Positions 55,005-64,000 of a DNA stretch of 64,000 bases are shown here, piece by piece. This stretch comes from Paraconiothyrium sp. Pb-2020. Its lineage: Eukaryota; Ascomycota; Dothideomycetes; Pleosporales; Didymosphaeriaceae. The stretch's first letter is position 1. Each line of letters starts with the position of its first letter. The position numbers and the translations under genes were made by a program. Under the pieces are notes generated by a model. The model saw only the letters and a program-made list of their open reading frames with translations. It was not told where the DNA came from and did not search any database. The stretch lies in contig JAJUBI010000006.1 in assembly GCA_022419385.1 (NCBI GenBank), positions 124,001-188,000 on the forward strand. The letters run 5' to 3'.

Positions 55005-55369
55005 TTCCTTCAACAGCTTAGGTGGCTTTCTTTTGTTTGCCTGAATTGAGACGTGAAAATGAGAGATAATTAAGAGTGATGGACGAAACGTCGGTGACTG
55101 AAAGTAGGTACATCATCACGTCAGCAATTATTGCTGCTAACCCGCTAGCTGCAGCTTACACGTGGAGAACGTGGGGGAACAAGAGCCTAGCTTGTTAGGG
55201 CGCAACGGCTTTCTTGCGACCAACAATCCTCCGGGTGCATCCGGCTATTGTTTGCTTGGCATTAGTGAGATGCATGCTGCCTTGCCAATTACACTTTTCC
55301 TGATTTCGATTGATAGTACCATCAGCGCAACCACTCCGTTCCCCTCACCAACGTCAATGACAGCTCCGA

Positions 55370-55735
55370 GCAGCAAATGGCGAAGAAGCCCAAACGTCGC
55401 GAAGTGCTATTACGCTCAGACATTCGACGATGATTAACGTATACTATGCCTGAAGCGCTCTGCCAGCATTGCCATCTACTACCTACTCGAGGGCTCTGTA
55501 GGCGACTCAGTCGGGCATCGCCTGGATTCTGCAGAAGTGTGGCAGACTAGGACGGATCACTGCTGGTTCTGTCGTCGTCGCATGTGATGGGACAATCGTG
55601 GCGCAAAGTTACGCTCGGTCTGGATGTTTTCGCGAACCAGGAGCCACAAGAAGTCATCATAAGGTAAAAATGGCAGAGTGCTGGGAGTTTGAAAAATTGG
55701 ACTCTGGTAGGTCAGCCCACACTCTTATGGCCCTG
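55370..55735 (+). pseudogene. Decayed cupin_5 (DUF985) gene
   Basis: In one plus-strand frame the sequence reads 'CYYAQTFDDD', a stop, then 'KRSASIAIYYLLEGSVGDSV' and 'GHRLDSAEVWQ'. In another frame follow 'KVTLGLDVFANQEPQ' and, after a further stop, 'KWQSAGSLKNWTLVG'. These are, in order, the blocks of a cupin_5 protein (compare 'IYYLLEGESGLSHWHRV' and 'LGDWTLVGCTV' of the intact gene on the other strand). Two stops, frame changes and the loss of the metal-site histidine after 'EVW' show it is not functional. Its wording differs from the intact copy in many places, so it is an older paralogue, not a fresh duplicate. Confidence 0.75.
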
Positions 55736-56383
55736 TGTAAACGGACCCATGCTGATGCAAGCGCAGTGATTCCGGAACTCGTTGAGGAGCTTGTTCCGGA
55801 TGGGTGTTAGCCTTCTGAAGCTTACTGAATGCCTACACTGCGTACGTCGAAGATCGCGGCGTCATCGCATCCGAGCATTACATGCAGATCATGGTTATTT
55901 CCACCGGTTGGCCATTGACTGGCATGCCACTTCCAGTGATGATGGACTTGCTCGCGTCAGCATTCGTATTAACGACTACAAGCAGATGATCCCTCCGGCG
56001 AATTGGTAATACTAATATTATGCAGGCCCTCTCCCAATAAGTGGCCCCTTTCAGCCTCAGCTCGTATTGCTGCAACATCTCCGCGCTTCTACCCTGCACT
56101 AATCTGCCACAACGGGCTTACTAACTGCGCGCAATCAAGCTGAGACGCCCGCGATTGGGTATTGCGGGCTACCGACTCTGTTGTATGTAGCATAGGCACT
56201 GGTGAGCTCAGTCGTTTATGATGTCCGACTAGGTAGTTCGTAGAAAAAAGCATAGTCACGAAAGGAGGTATGAGCAGCTTATGATCAATCATCCGCCCCA
56301 CCCGGAAAAGAGCCCAAGTATAAAATCAGGAAGAATCCTTTCTTATCCTACACCACCAAGTTCTGCAGCAACTTCATCCCAAG
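55736..56383. other. Intergenic, possible further gene remnant, and PL20 promoter
   Basis: About 650 bp. A plus-strand frame near 55880-56009 ('FHRLAIDWHATSSDDGLARV', 'RINDYKQMIPP') looks protein-like but I cannot place it, and it is not a full gene. The last 100 bp carry a good TATA box. Confidence 0.4.
56319..56325 (+). promoter_or_regulatory. Candidate TATA box of the PL20 gene
   Basis: TATAAAA, 59 bp before the start codon at 56384, an expected place for a regulated secreted-enzyme gene. Confidence 0.55.
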
Positions 56384-57250
56384 ATGTTTGCTCAAGCTAT
56401 CGCGCTGGCTATCGGCCTGCTCCCTTTCACTGTCGCGACCCGAGAATTCACCAATCACGGGACAAAAAGCGGTTGGACCACCTCCTACATTGACAAGGAT
56501 ACGAAAGGATACATTGAAGATTCTACGAGCGTCTCCTACGGCGGGTCGCAATCCCTTAAATTTGGCCAAGAATACCTCGGTAGCAGCTACACTGGTCGCT
56601 ACCACGCCGAAGTGATCTACAACAACGGCTACAAGCGGGATGAGGAAAAGTACTACGGCTTTGCGTTCCGCCTGCACTCGAGCTGGGAGTTTGACCCCCA
56701 GAGCTACAACATCGCCCAGTTTGGCGCCGATTTCAGCGACATCAAATGGAACGGCCAGTCTTGCGATGACTTCAGTCCCACTACGATGGTCTGGCTCAAC
56801 AAAACAGGGCTCTTCACGCGTACAAAACATGGACAAATGATCCAGGGCCAGAAGTGTCCTCCCCTAGACAACAAGGGGGATTGTAGCCAGGGCCCCAATT
56901 GCCAGGTCATCGAGCCCTTCCAACTCAAGTCTGCAACAAGTAACATCGGAGAGATTAAAGCTGGGGTTTGGTATCGACTGGTATTCCACATGAAGTGGAA
57001 GAGCGACAACACGGGCATATTCCAGGCGTGGTTGAATGGAACACAAGTTGCCGATAAATCGGGCCTCCAGACTACGCTGTTGGACGACCACAGAGAGTAT
57101 CAGTTTCGTGTGGGGCTGTATGCAAATAGTTGGTACGATGAGAAGAAGATGGTTGGTAATCAGGCGCAGAGACAGTTGTGGATTGACGAGATTGGGGTGG
57201 GAACCACTTTTGCAGATGCGGACCCTGATGAGATCAAGAAGAGTGCTTAG
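56384..57250 (+). CDS. Secreted polysaccharide lyase, family 20 (glucuronan lyase-like)
   Basis: A single exon of 288 aa. The signal peptide is about residues 1-19 ('MFAQAIALAIGLLPFTVATR'). The mature protein is a beta-jelly-roll lyase: 'YYGFAFRLHSSWEFDPQSYN', 'IAQFGADFSDIKWNGQSCDD', 'GVWYRLVFHMKWKSDNTGIF' and 'YQFRVGLYANSWYDEKKMVG' are the kind of strands that line the substrate groove in this clan, with conserved Gln, Arg, His and Tyr. 'QLWIDEIGVGTTFADADP' is the usual last strand. Four cysteines in the loop 'C-x...NKGDCSQGPNC' may form disulfides. The fungal PL20 prototype cleaves beta-1,4-glucuronan by beta-elimination. That activity is inferred from family resemblance. Confidence 0.8.
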   Translation: MFAQAIALAIGLLPFTVATREFTNHGTKSGWTTSYIDKDTKGYIEDSTSVSYGGSQSLKFGQEYLGSSYTGRYHAEVIYNNGYKRDEEKYYGFAFRLHSSWEFDPQSYNIAQFGADFSDIKWNGQSCDDFSPTTMVWLNKTGLFTRTKHGQMIQGQKCPPLDNKGDCSQGPNCQVIEPFQLKSATSNIGEIKAGVWYRLVFHMKWKSDNTGIFQAWLNGTQVADKSGLQTTLLDDHREYQFRVGLYANSWYDEKKMVGNQAQRQLWIDEIGVGTTFADADPDEIKKSA

Positions 57251-57473
57251 AGTGGAATAAGTAAAATTTGCATTGTTGTAACACGGGATGAGTGGCTTTT
57301 GAAAGTTTTATAATCTCTGAGAATGCTTGAAGTGCACCGAATCTCGTCCAGACCATCGCAGTTCTCGCCACATCTTCTCCCTCATATCCTGACAATGGAT
57401 ACAACCGAGGCCGTTTCGGTTTCTTAGCGAAATGTACAAGCATAGCCGACACACATTATAGTAGATGAAGCTC

Positions 57474-57764
57474 TTAGTGTGTAGAAGTCCCGTTGGGCTC
57501 GAGAAAGTCGATGGTGCAGTGAACCTGGCAGAGATCCAGATCTGCTTGGCATCTGTTTGTTTCGGCCCAGCCTGGTATTCTGCTCATGATACCACGATTA
57601 TCATCAGTAGTAGCGCGGCAATTTAAACTCGCGAGATGACAGTCTCGTTGGCAATGGGCATACTGTCGAAAGTCGGGTGGGGGCGTATTAGAGCCGAAGA
57701 GGTTGACTATAAATGCGACGATTGAGGCGATGGCTTTGAAGTCCATGCCTTGAAGGTAGTCCAT
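57474..57764 (-). CDS. Small six-cysteine protein, possible secreted effector or helical hairpin, 96 aa
   Basis: A single exon from the ATG at 57764. An upstream in-frame ATG at 57962 would add 66 residues, less likely because the hydrophobic segment then becomes internal. Residues 11-24 ('AIASIVAFIVNLFG') form a hydrophobic stretch that could be a signal peptide or membrane anchor. The rest has six cysteines at 38, 42, 49, 72, 79 and 83. The spacing C-x3-C-x6-C-x22-C-x6-C-x3-C is mirror-symmetric and suggests two helices pinned by three nested disulfides. I do not recognise a named family. It lies near two secreted polysaccharide-degrading enzymes, but orientation and spacing give no sign of co-regulation. 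Confidence 0.6.
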   Translation of the reverse strand: MDYLQGMDFKAIASIVAFIVNLFGSNTPPPDFRQYAHCQRDCHLASLNCRATTDDNRGIMSRIPGWAETNRCQADLDLCQVHCTIDFLEPNGTSTH

Positions 57765-57964
57765 GATTTTGAGGTCCTTGTTGGGTCTTGCAGAGCTTGT
57801 GTGCGTGATTTGGGTTGTTAAAGATCGTCGAGCTGCCTGCTGGAATAAGACTTCTGGCGCACCAAAAGCCGGACCTATATGATCTGCAGTGTCTCTTCTT
57901 CTGAGACTGGCACTCACAGAGTTCCATTGCCGCTGAAGTAGCCGATTGTGTTCGAAGAACATAG

Positions 57965-58394
57965 CAGCTTACTTCGAAGTTTGTCAAGACAGTATTTAAG
58001 TCATTCTCAATTACTAAGACCATCTTCGCGTGCATTCACCTAGGTCTGGTATCGCCAAAACGTTTAATTTGCATCATGGGCAAGCTTCAGATGTTGCCTG
58101 GGCATCGCCTCCAGTCATAAGGGCAGAAGCAGGTTCGGTGTTGGAAACAATACAGTCGTTGACTAGTTTTGAATAGACAGAGTTCGATCAGCAAGGCTGT
58201 GTACAAATGCGTTCCACATTCCGACTAATCACACCTTTGTACAATTGCTTCTTTCACCGATCGGGTCCGTGCACGAGACGAGACAACGTCGCGCAAACCG
58301 GATATTTACGTTACACAAGCTGCACACTCCAACCCCGTTTTAATATACCGCTAATGTTTGTTTGCAAACCTCCTCAACCACCAACACCATCAAC
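57965..58394. other. Divergent intergenic region
   Basis: About 430 bp between the six-cysteine gene and the F-box-like gene. No gene or notable motif. Confidence 0.45.
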
Positions 58395-59309
58395 ATGGCG
58401 CCATACAACCTGCGAACGCGCCCGAAACCCAAGTTACCACCATGTAATGGGATCGTCAAACAGAAGCCAGTATCAAGACGAGGAAAGAAGCCTGCGCTGT
58501 CTGTAGAGAAGGGTCTCTTGTCCCTTGACAGGACACCGGATCGGCTAGTTTCCCTGTATATCATACTCCCCGACTGAAGCGTATGGGCGTAGGCTGACGC
58601 GATTCTCGTAGTACACGTAAAAACTCCACGGACTCACGTTTACTTCGCCTCCCGGCGGAGCTGCGCACGAAGATCTTCGAATATGTTTTCACGCGTCATG
58701 AGCCCATTCACGTCAGCACCACCAACCATCCTCGATTTAGGGACAGAGGACCCGCCTGCATTCTTGATGACCGCGTTCTCAATGACCGCATTGTCGATCA
58801 CCAACTTTGCAATGACCTTCAGCTTGGTCACCGCAACTTGATTAGTTTCGGCCAATATGAACGTAACATAGGTCTCACAACACGACGCCCTCACATGCTC
58901 CAAAACTTCACCTTGCTCCGCGTGTGCCGACAAATTTACTCCGAAGCTCGACTCATGTTCTATACTGGCAACACCTTCACCATGGATTCGTATGATCGCC
59001 ATCTTGAAACCTTCCACAGGATGCTCGTAGAAGGTCAACGTGAGGCCGTACTGAACCTAGAGTTGGACCCTGGAGACTTGAACTACGAGATGGATTCGAG
59101 GGCCAAAGTCTCTGGCGGTGTGAAAAACGCGCCTCTGGAGCGAGCCGCTTACTGAAATGTTTCCTAACCTACAGCGAGTTGTGCTTCTGGAAACGCACGG
59201 ATTGCCAGGGCGTAAATGTTCAGAGCTCATCAGGAAGGATCCTCAAGGGGCTCGAGCGATCATGCTTGAAGGATGTCAGAAGGATGTGGAAGTAGTGCTT
59301 CCGGAGTGA
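58395..59309 (+). CDS. F-box-like protein, apparent frameshift near the 3' end
   Basis: The model is 58395..58555 joined to 58612 onward. As read it stops at 59155 (234 aa). It begins 'MAPYNLRTRPKPKLP', a basic nuclear-type start. The 56-bp intron (GTATAT...CTGAC...TAG) brings in 'SRLLRLPAELRTKIFEYVFT', the F-box-like signature, then 'LLRVCRQIYSEARLMFYTGN', the second block typical of these proteins. After residue 225 the frame meets a stop. The frame that continues reads 'EPLTEMFPNLQRVVLLETHG' and ends naturally at 59309. One extra A in the AAAAA run at 59123-59127 would account for the break. Either a real recent mutation or a homopolymer error is possible. Confidence 0.65.
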
Positions 59310-60499
59310 AGAGCATCAGAGGGAGGGAAGAAACGGTAGTGCGTCTAGAGACCTCTGCTACTCTACGAATACATGTCGGGTCATTTTCGCAGGGCTGAGG
59401 TAGATGGCGGTTTTCTTGCAACGGGATCGAGTAGGTATATCGGAAGCTATGATGGATGGGACTTCTTCAAAAAAAAAAAAAAACAGAGGTAGCGTTTCAC
59501 GGTCCACACTATATCTAGATATACATTATGTAGTTCCTGCTGAAGATATCAACATTAGCGGAACTCAGTTCACATAGCATTGTATCTAGAATCTCCCACA
59601 CAGCTTTGATTCAACAGCACCACCATGAGCTCGCTCCTTCCCGATCCCGCAGCCTCTTGTTTACACCTCACCTTTCACCTCTCACCTCTTACCCAACCAC
59701 CCACACCCTCCATTCTCTCTGACCCACTACTATTACAACCATATTAATCTACTATATAAACGCGTTAATGCCAGTTACTATCACCTTCGACCGACACATA
59801 GAGAGTACTGGCGTAATTGGGTGTAAACCTTTAATTTCGCTAGTAACTCGTTGACAGTGCACCGATTCGAGGCCGAATCAAAACAACTTTGAGCCGGGGC
59901 CTGCGGGTGAAATGGCTTTTTGCTCTTTTTTTTTTCGCTTTTTGGGAGCGGCGCGGCAATGTCATGAGGCGCGTCTCGATGAGTGGTTGCAATACTTGAC
60001 ATAGAATGCACGTCCGCTTCGACGACATTATCGCTTTCTGATATTAGGTTGTTAGGTTGTTATTGACTTATTGGAAAATCACCACTATAGGCGTTTGCAC
60101 CAGCCACATGTTTAGCCATGGCGGTCTGGTGAATGCGTTGCGATTCGTGGTTTGTAGTGCAAATGAGCAACGGCATGAGCGCATGGCTCTATCTGCACCT
60201 CCGCTCTCCTCTCAGCCAAAGTACGGCTCATGTGGGATCCGCCTCAACAATGACGTACCATGGTCAAGGTGGGAGTCATATCTCGAACCACGGTCAAGCT
60301 CAGCTCTCCCGGCTGTTTGGATTCATCCAATCCAGCATTGAGAATATGAACATGGAATCAATTTGCTGTGACAAGTGTACGCACTGCACCCAACAAATTT
60401 AGAGATACCCATTCAAGCAACCAGCGAAGACCCTACCCAACTTCCAACCATGGTACTAGTAGTCTTTGACCACCAATTCATGTCCCAGTAATCCAAAGA
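59310..60499. other. 1.2 kb intergenic, low-complexity
   Basis: Holds an A-run at 59470-59483, a CT/AC-rich block at 59650-59740, a TATATAAAC element near 59753 and a short GGTTGTTA repeat near 60050. No gene is recognised. An upstream exon for the next open frame may lie in its last 350 bp. Confidence 0.45.
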
Positions 60500-60886
60500 T
60501 TGAGTCGCCCGGGAGTTTTTCCTTTGTCAGCCATAAAGACTGAACAGAGTGCGGAAGACGAACTAGAAGAAGACCCGACTACCCTTCAGTGCCCCTCTAG
60601 ATGCACACATATCTCCATAAATGGTATCCCTCTTGTCTTCGAAAGGAAGACTATCTTCTTCACCGGGGTTGAGCAGGGGTCCCTACCTTGCTTCGAACAT
60701 CCCTTACACCAGTTATACCGCAATTCTGACAGTCGAACCACAGTCATTGTCACCGATAAGGAGACAGGCCGTAGGTTGAGTATTTGGGGACGCTGTCTGC
60801 CTTGTGTACGCGACATTTTGAGGAAGGAAGGAGTATGGATCGGAAAGAGGACCGGTGATGATATGATGCCTAGACTCTTGGGTTAG
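60500..60886 (+). CDS. Hypothetical protein, 5' end unresolved
   Basis: An open frame of 128 codons without an early ATG, so an upstream exon is needed. I could not place one: the ATG at about 60450 and the GT at 60453 do not join in frame. The peptide has an acidic stretch ('SAEDELEEDPTTLQCPS'), then 'HISINGIPLVFERKTIFFTG', 'VIVTDKETGRRLSIWGRCLP' and a basic end. I do not recognise it. Hydrophobic/beta alternation and even codon composition make it look coding. Confidence 0.4.
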   Translation: MSRPGVFPLSAIKTEQSAEDELEEDPTTLQCPSRCTHISINGIPLVFERKTIFFTGVEQGSLPCFEHPLHQLYRNSDSRTTVIVTDKETGRRLSIWGRCLPCVRDILRKEGVWIGKRTGDDMMPRLLG

Positions 60887-61530
60887 ATTCCGTCTTTCGC
60901 TGAGGAAGAGCGAGTTATACCTGGAAGTATTCGGCACTAGCTGAGGTCCACAGTGGTCCTTAAGTGTATGGTGGATGATAAATAGTGTGGTGGAGGTTTG
61001 GCGTGCAGTGATGGAAGTGGAGGCGAATGATAAGGATAGCGATAAATAAGAAGGCAATCTGCAATAAAAATTGGATGGCTTCGGGCACCAATGTGAACAA
61101 GTTGTGCATTAAATTAGCGTTGGAAGGATTTGGAGGGAGCCTGAGCTATGTGCAGATGAAGGAGGGCCGCCTTCCTTTCCTATCCTAAAATCATAAAAAC
61201 GGAAGAGCGTACGAGATAAATCATGAAGCAGGAGGCGTCCAAGCCAACACTACATAGTTGCGTGGGGCAAATCGGGAAGGGCGGTACTCTAGGCTACTGC
61301 GTGCTTTATTCGTGCTGTCACTAGAGTAGTAGGTATGAGTATATCGGCATGCATTTAAGCTCACTATGGTATATACTGTATCGAAAACAGAGAGACGTGG
61401 ATGTGTTCCTCCAAACCTGCCGATGAACCTTGAAGCATGAATCATGTTGTCTAATGGCGCCATAAGATCCGACCCGCCATGACCTGAACTCCACGCTATG
61501 CAATAAAATCAAAACCCATCACTGTGATGC
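60887..61530. other. Intergenic between convergent genes
   Basis: About 640 bp, no gene seen. Confidence 0.5.
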
Positions 61531-62457
61531 TCATAGCTTGACCTTCTTCTTCGGCTTATCTTCGCCTTCCGCACGCGCGCGTTTGAAGATGCTCTGGCTC
61601 TTCATCTGCCCGAGACCAGCTTTATTCGGCGGGGCCACCTTTGCCTTCATTCCAAAGCTGAATTTCACTGGCGGAGCTTCTTTCGGCGCTGCCCCGTCTG
61701 CTGCGGCATCTTCTTTCTTATCTTCACTAGGTGACTCCGACGACGTCTCTGCTGCGGGGGATCCAGATTTGTCCTCTGCAAGCGGAGACACTGAATCTTT
61801 CGGAGCCTGTGCAGCTCGTCTGGCCTCCAGTATCCTTTCCTTCTCCTCAGCCTCCTCCTGTGCTCGTTTTGACATCTTTTTCAGCATCCTGTCCTCGCCG
61901 GCGCCACTCCTCGCCTCTGCCAGCTCTTGTTCCTTAATCTCTTCTCTCCTCTTCGTCGCCGCGACACTAGTATCCCTCCATGCAATCATCAATCCATCCT
62001 TTTCATCCTCCTTGACATTCACGATACCTTCGCGACCGAGGTGTTTGACAAACTCCGTCAAGGACGGAAAGCGAGTTGAATTCATGTGGATGTGTTCCTT
62101 GTCGCGAATGTATTCGTTATAGAAGCGGTTCGCACCTATCCACTTCTCGCCATGCGCAGTTCGTAATAGCGAAACAAAGTCTCGTTGGAAGTCGTTGCTG
62201 TAGTTCTGGATGTATTTCTGTGGGTTCTCGCCGACGATATGCATCTGCCTGACATGGCTTTCGCTCTGTACGTGGCACTTGAAGCCGTTCGCATCGCGGC
62301 ATTGTTTTTGGCAGGGTTCGCACCACCACTGGGAGGAGTCAGTTGCCCAATTCATTTCCTTTGCGGCTCAGGCGGAACTTACTCGCAATCTTTGAAGTCC
62401 CTTCGATTTCATCGAATTTGCGAGGTGCTTGGTGCTTCCTATTTCGGCTTTTGGCAT
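61531..62457 (-). CDS. kin17: KIN17/RTS2-type DNA- and RNA-binding zinc finger protein
   Basis: The model is complement(61531..62328, 62383..62457), 290 aa. The first exon gives 'MPKAEIGSTKHLANSMKSKG', the family's N-terminus. The 54-bp intron joins it to a C2H2-type zinc finger ('WWCEPCQKQCRDANGFKCHV...H'). The KOW/winged-helix core of the family follows: 'FVSLLRTAHGEKWIGANRFY' and 'RFPSLTEFVKHLGREGIVNV'. The C-terminal third is charged and disordered with 'FSFGMKAK', ending in a lysine cluster. KIN17 proteins act in DNA replication and repair and associate with spliceosomal complexes in the nucleus. Length fits the fungal family, which lacks the C-terminal tandem KOW of animals. Confidence 0.92.
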
Positions 62458-62794
62458 CGTGGCGGTTTCCGCGTGTGCGGCTTTCGTTGATTGTAGGTGT
62501 CGGTGTTAGTGTCGGTGTTGTGAGGAAATTGTGTGGCTTTCGTTGATTGTAGGTGTCGGTGTTGTGAGGAAGTTGTGCACGAAGGTGTGGAGTAAAGTTC
62601 ATAGGGCTGAAGGCGCACGCGCCACTTCCGAGGTGACTAATCCAGACGCAGGGAAAGCGCTAAACCCCGCGGGGTGTCGCCACCCACGTGACAAGTCTGG
62701 ACTGGAATTCACCGCTGCGGGTTGCGGAACACTTATTTGAGAAGAGATTGGTACTAATCTACATATAGAGGATGTGGTGCTCACATTCTACTCG
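62458..62794. other. Intergenic, kin17 5' side to SDR 3' side
   Basis: About 340 bp. It contains a near-perfect ~27 bp repeat (GTGGCTTTCGTTGATTGTAGGTGTCGGTGTT-type, at about 62480-62510 and 62530-62562) just upstream of the kin17 start. No gene. Confidence 0.55.
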
Positions 62795-63973
62795 CTACTC
62801 ATCCTCCGGCAGTCCAACAAACTTATTGCTCATGGTCCAAAGCTTCTTCGCTGCCTCCTCATCATAAGCCCACTCCGCATACCCGGACACAAACACATCA
62901 GCCCCCGGGTTCACAGGCGGCGCAATCTGGCAATCATCCAGGTACTTTCCACCCTTGCCCTCCCAGCACTTGGCAACGGCGGCCCACACGGTTGTCGCCG
63001 CACCCTGCGCTGTGCTCTTCATGTAATTGTTGACCGCGGGGTTCGCCTTCCAAGCGGACGTGTCCAGGTGGTCTTGCAACCCGGTCCAGATGCCGCCGGG
63101 ATGCAAGCTGTGCGCATGCAGGCCCTTTGATCCGTAACGTCGCTCGATCTCGTTGGCGAGGTAGATATTGCCGATTTTGGAGTGGGCGTATGCGCGGTTA
63201 GGCTCGTATGCGCCGTTCTCAAGCATTACATTGTCGAGATCGATGTTGTTGTAGCGGTGACCTAGCGAGGAAACCGAGACGACCCGGGACTGGAAGCCTG
63301 GCGTTGATGAGGAGAGGAGTGCAGGCTTGAGAAGCTGAAATAGAAGGAAGTGGGCTAGGTGATTGGTGCCGAACTGTTTCTCGAACCCGTCTTCAGTCTT
63401 TTCTTCGGGAATAGCCATGATGCCGGCATTATTAATGAGAATGTTGAGCTGGTTGTTTGTCTTCGCGAGGAACGATTTGGCGAACTCACGCACGGAGGTG
63501 AGAGAGTTTAGGTTCAGGAGCTCGAGATCGAGCTTGCCAGGTTCGAGGACTGTACGGGTAAGGGGTTGTTGCAGATAGGTCGGCTCTTCGGATACACTCA
63601 CTGTCAGCTAACGCCTTCTTGCCCTTACTGAGATCACGCGCCGTCGCAAACACGTGGGCGCCGGTTGCTTTCATGGCGCGGGCAGTCTCGATACCAATGC
63701 CTGATGAGCAACCAGTGATCAAGACTACATGCGATACATGTTAGTATGCTTTCCAGAAGATGGTGTTTCCCGAATGGAAGCTTACCAACTTTTCCCGCAA
63801 GTTTGCCTGGCATGTGTTAGACGCGGATCAGAATGAATCGATACTAGGCGCATACCTTCAAGATCATTGTCCTTGACAATTTGCAATGCGCTTGGCCGGG
63901 CGTCGTCAGCTCCTTGAGGCTTCTCGTGAACAGCAGCATATCGCTTGAACTCGGGGGCGTTGTAGTCAGCCAT
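62795..63973 (-). CDS. Short-chain dehydrogenase/reductase, with a 21-nt internal exon
   Basis: The model is complement(62795..63549, 63602..63724, 63786..63806, 63856..63973), 338 aa. The Rossmann motif 'VVLITGCSSGIGIETARAMK' is assembled from exon 2 (21 nt, 'GKLAGKV') and exon 3. Next come 'LNILINNAGIMAIPEE', 'SRVVSVSSLGHRY' (catalytic Ser) and 'YAHSKIGNIYLANEIERRYG' (catalytic Tyr-x-x-x-Lys), then 'HSLHPGGIWTGLQDH'. This is the classical/extended fungal type close to WW-domain oxidoreductase and retinol dehydrogenase-like proteins (NAD(P)-dependent). The substrate is unknown. All four introns keep frame, with GTATGC, GTAAGC and GTGAGT donors and CAG/TAG acceptors. The gene start lies just inside the window end. 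Confidence 0.88.
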
Positions 63974-64000
63974 ACTGAAATTAGAAAGAGGTGAGCGGGC

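Noticed and set aside
60041..60062. TTAGG-like telomeric repeat
   Set aside because: Only two or three imperfect GGTTGTTA units, not the fungal TTAGGG array, and it is interior to genes.
1..64000. CRISPR array, bacterial operons or integrated virus
   Set aside because: The window is eukaryotic nuclear DNA with spliceosomal introns. No spaced repeat array or viral replication/structural gene was seen.

Overview
This is a stretch of a nuclear chromosome from a filamentous ascomycete. A dothideomycete, probably of the Pleosporales, fits best, but the species cannot be read from the sequence. The genes have short introns, mostly about 45-60 bp, with GTRNGT donors, CTAAC/CTGAC-like branch sites and YAG acceptors. 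There is no operon structure. Families typical of filamentous fungi are present: a HET protein, a DUF6594 membrane protein, GH30 and PL20 secreted enzymes, and F-box-like '2EXR' proteins. I assembled exons by hand from frames and splice sites, so coordinates are models.

Left part (1-24.9 kb): the 3' end of the chromatin remodeller CHD1; endopolyphosphatase PPN1; a small unknown gene; an AT-rich relic; a DUF2431/BMT5-like methyltransferase gene; a DUF423/TMEM256 membrane protein; two tandem F-box-like paralogues (10.1-12.9 kb); a retropepsin-like protease gene with a signalling-type N-terminus, divergent from a DUF6594 gene; the splicing WD40 protein PRP46; ORC1; and a bZIP regulator.

Middle (24.9-36.3 kb): an 11.4 kb interval with no gene I can support, lying upstream of the bZIP gene. 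Next comes a HET-domain gene, then a decaying metabolic locus (38.7-42.5 kb). That locus holds a GliN/GtmA-like methyltransferase broken by a 4-bp duplication, a frameshifted adenylation-domain remnant, and an alpha/beta hydrolase with an unresolved N-terminus. Two ~90 bp direct repeats sit at its edges.

Right part (42.5-64 kb): mostly intact and dense. It holds a small conserved protein, an RNase P/MRP Rpp40-like subunit, a GH30 secreted glycosidase, three RNA-processing genes in a row (CWC25, ESF2, SYF2), an unknown gene with a very short intron and a 27-nt coding repeat, a cupin_5 gene with a decayed cupin_5 relic head to head, a PL20 glucuronan lyase, a small six-cysteine protein, a frameshifted F-box-like gene, KIN17, and a short-chain dehydrogenase with a 21-nt internal exon.

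Functionally the window mixes housekeeping nuclear genes (chromatin, replication initiation, splicing, ribosome and tRNA processing) with accessory fungal genes. These are secreted polysaccharide-degrading enzymes, self/non-self type domains and fragments of secondary metabolism. The accessory stretches are where decay, repeats and gene-poor DNA concentrate. I found no intact transposon, tRNA, rRNA or CRISPR array.
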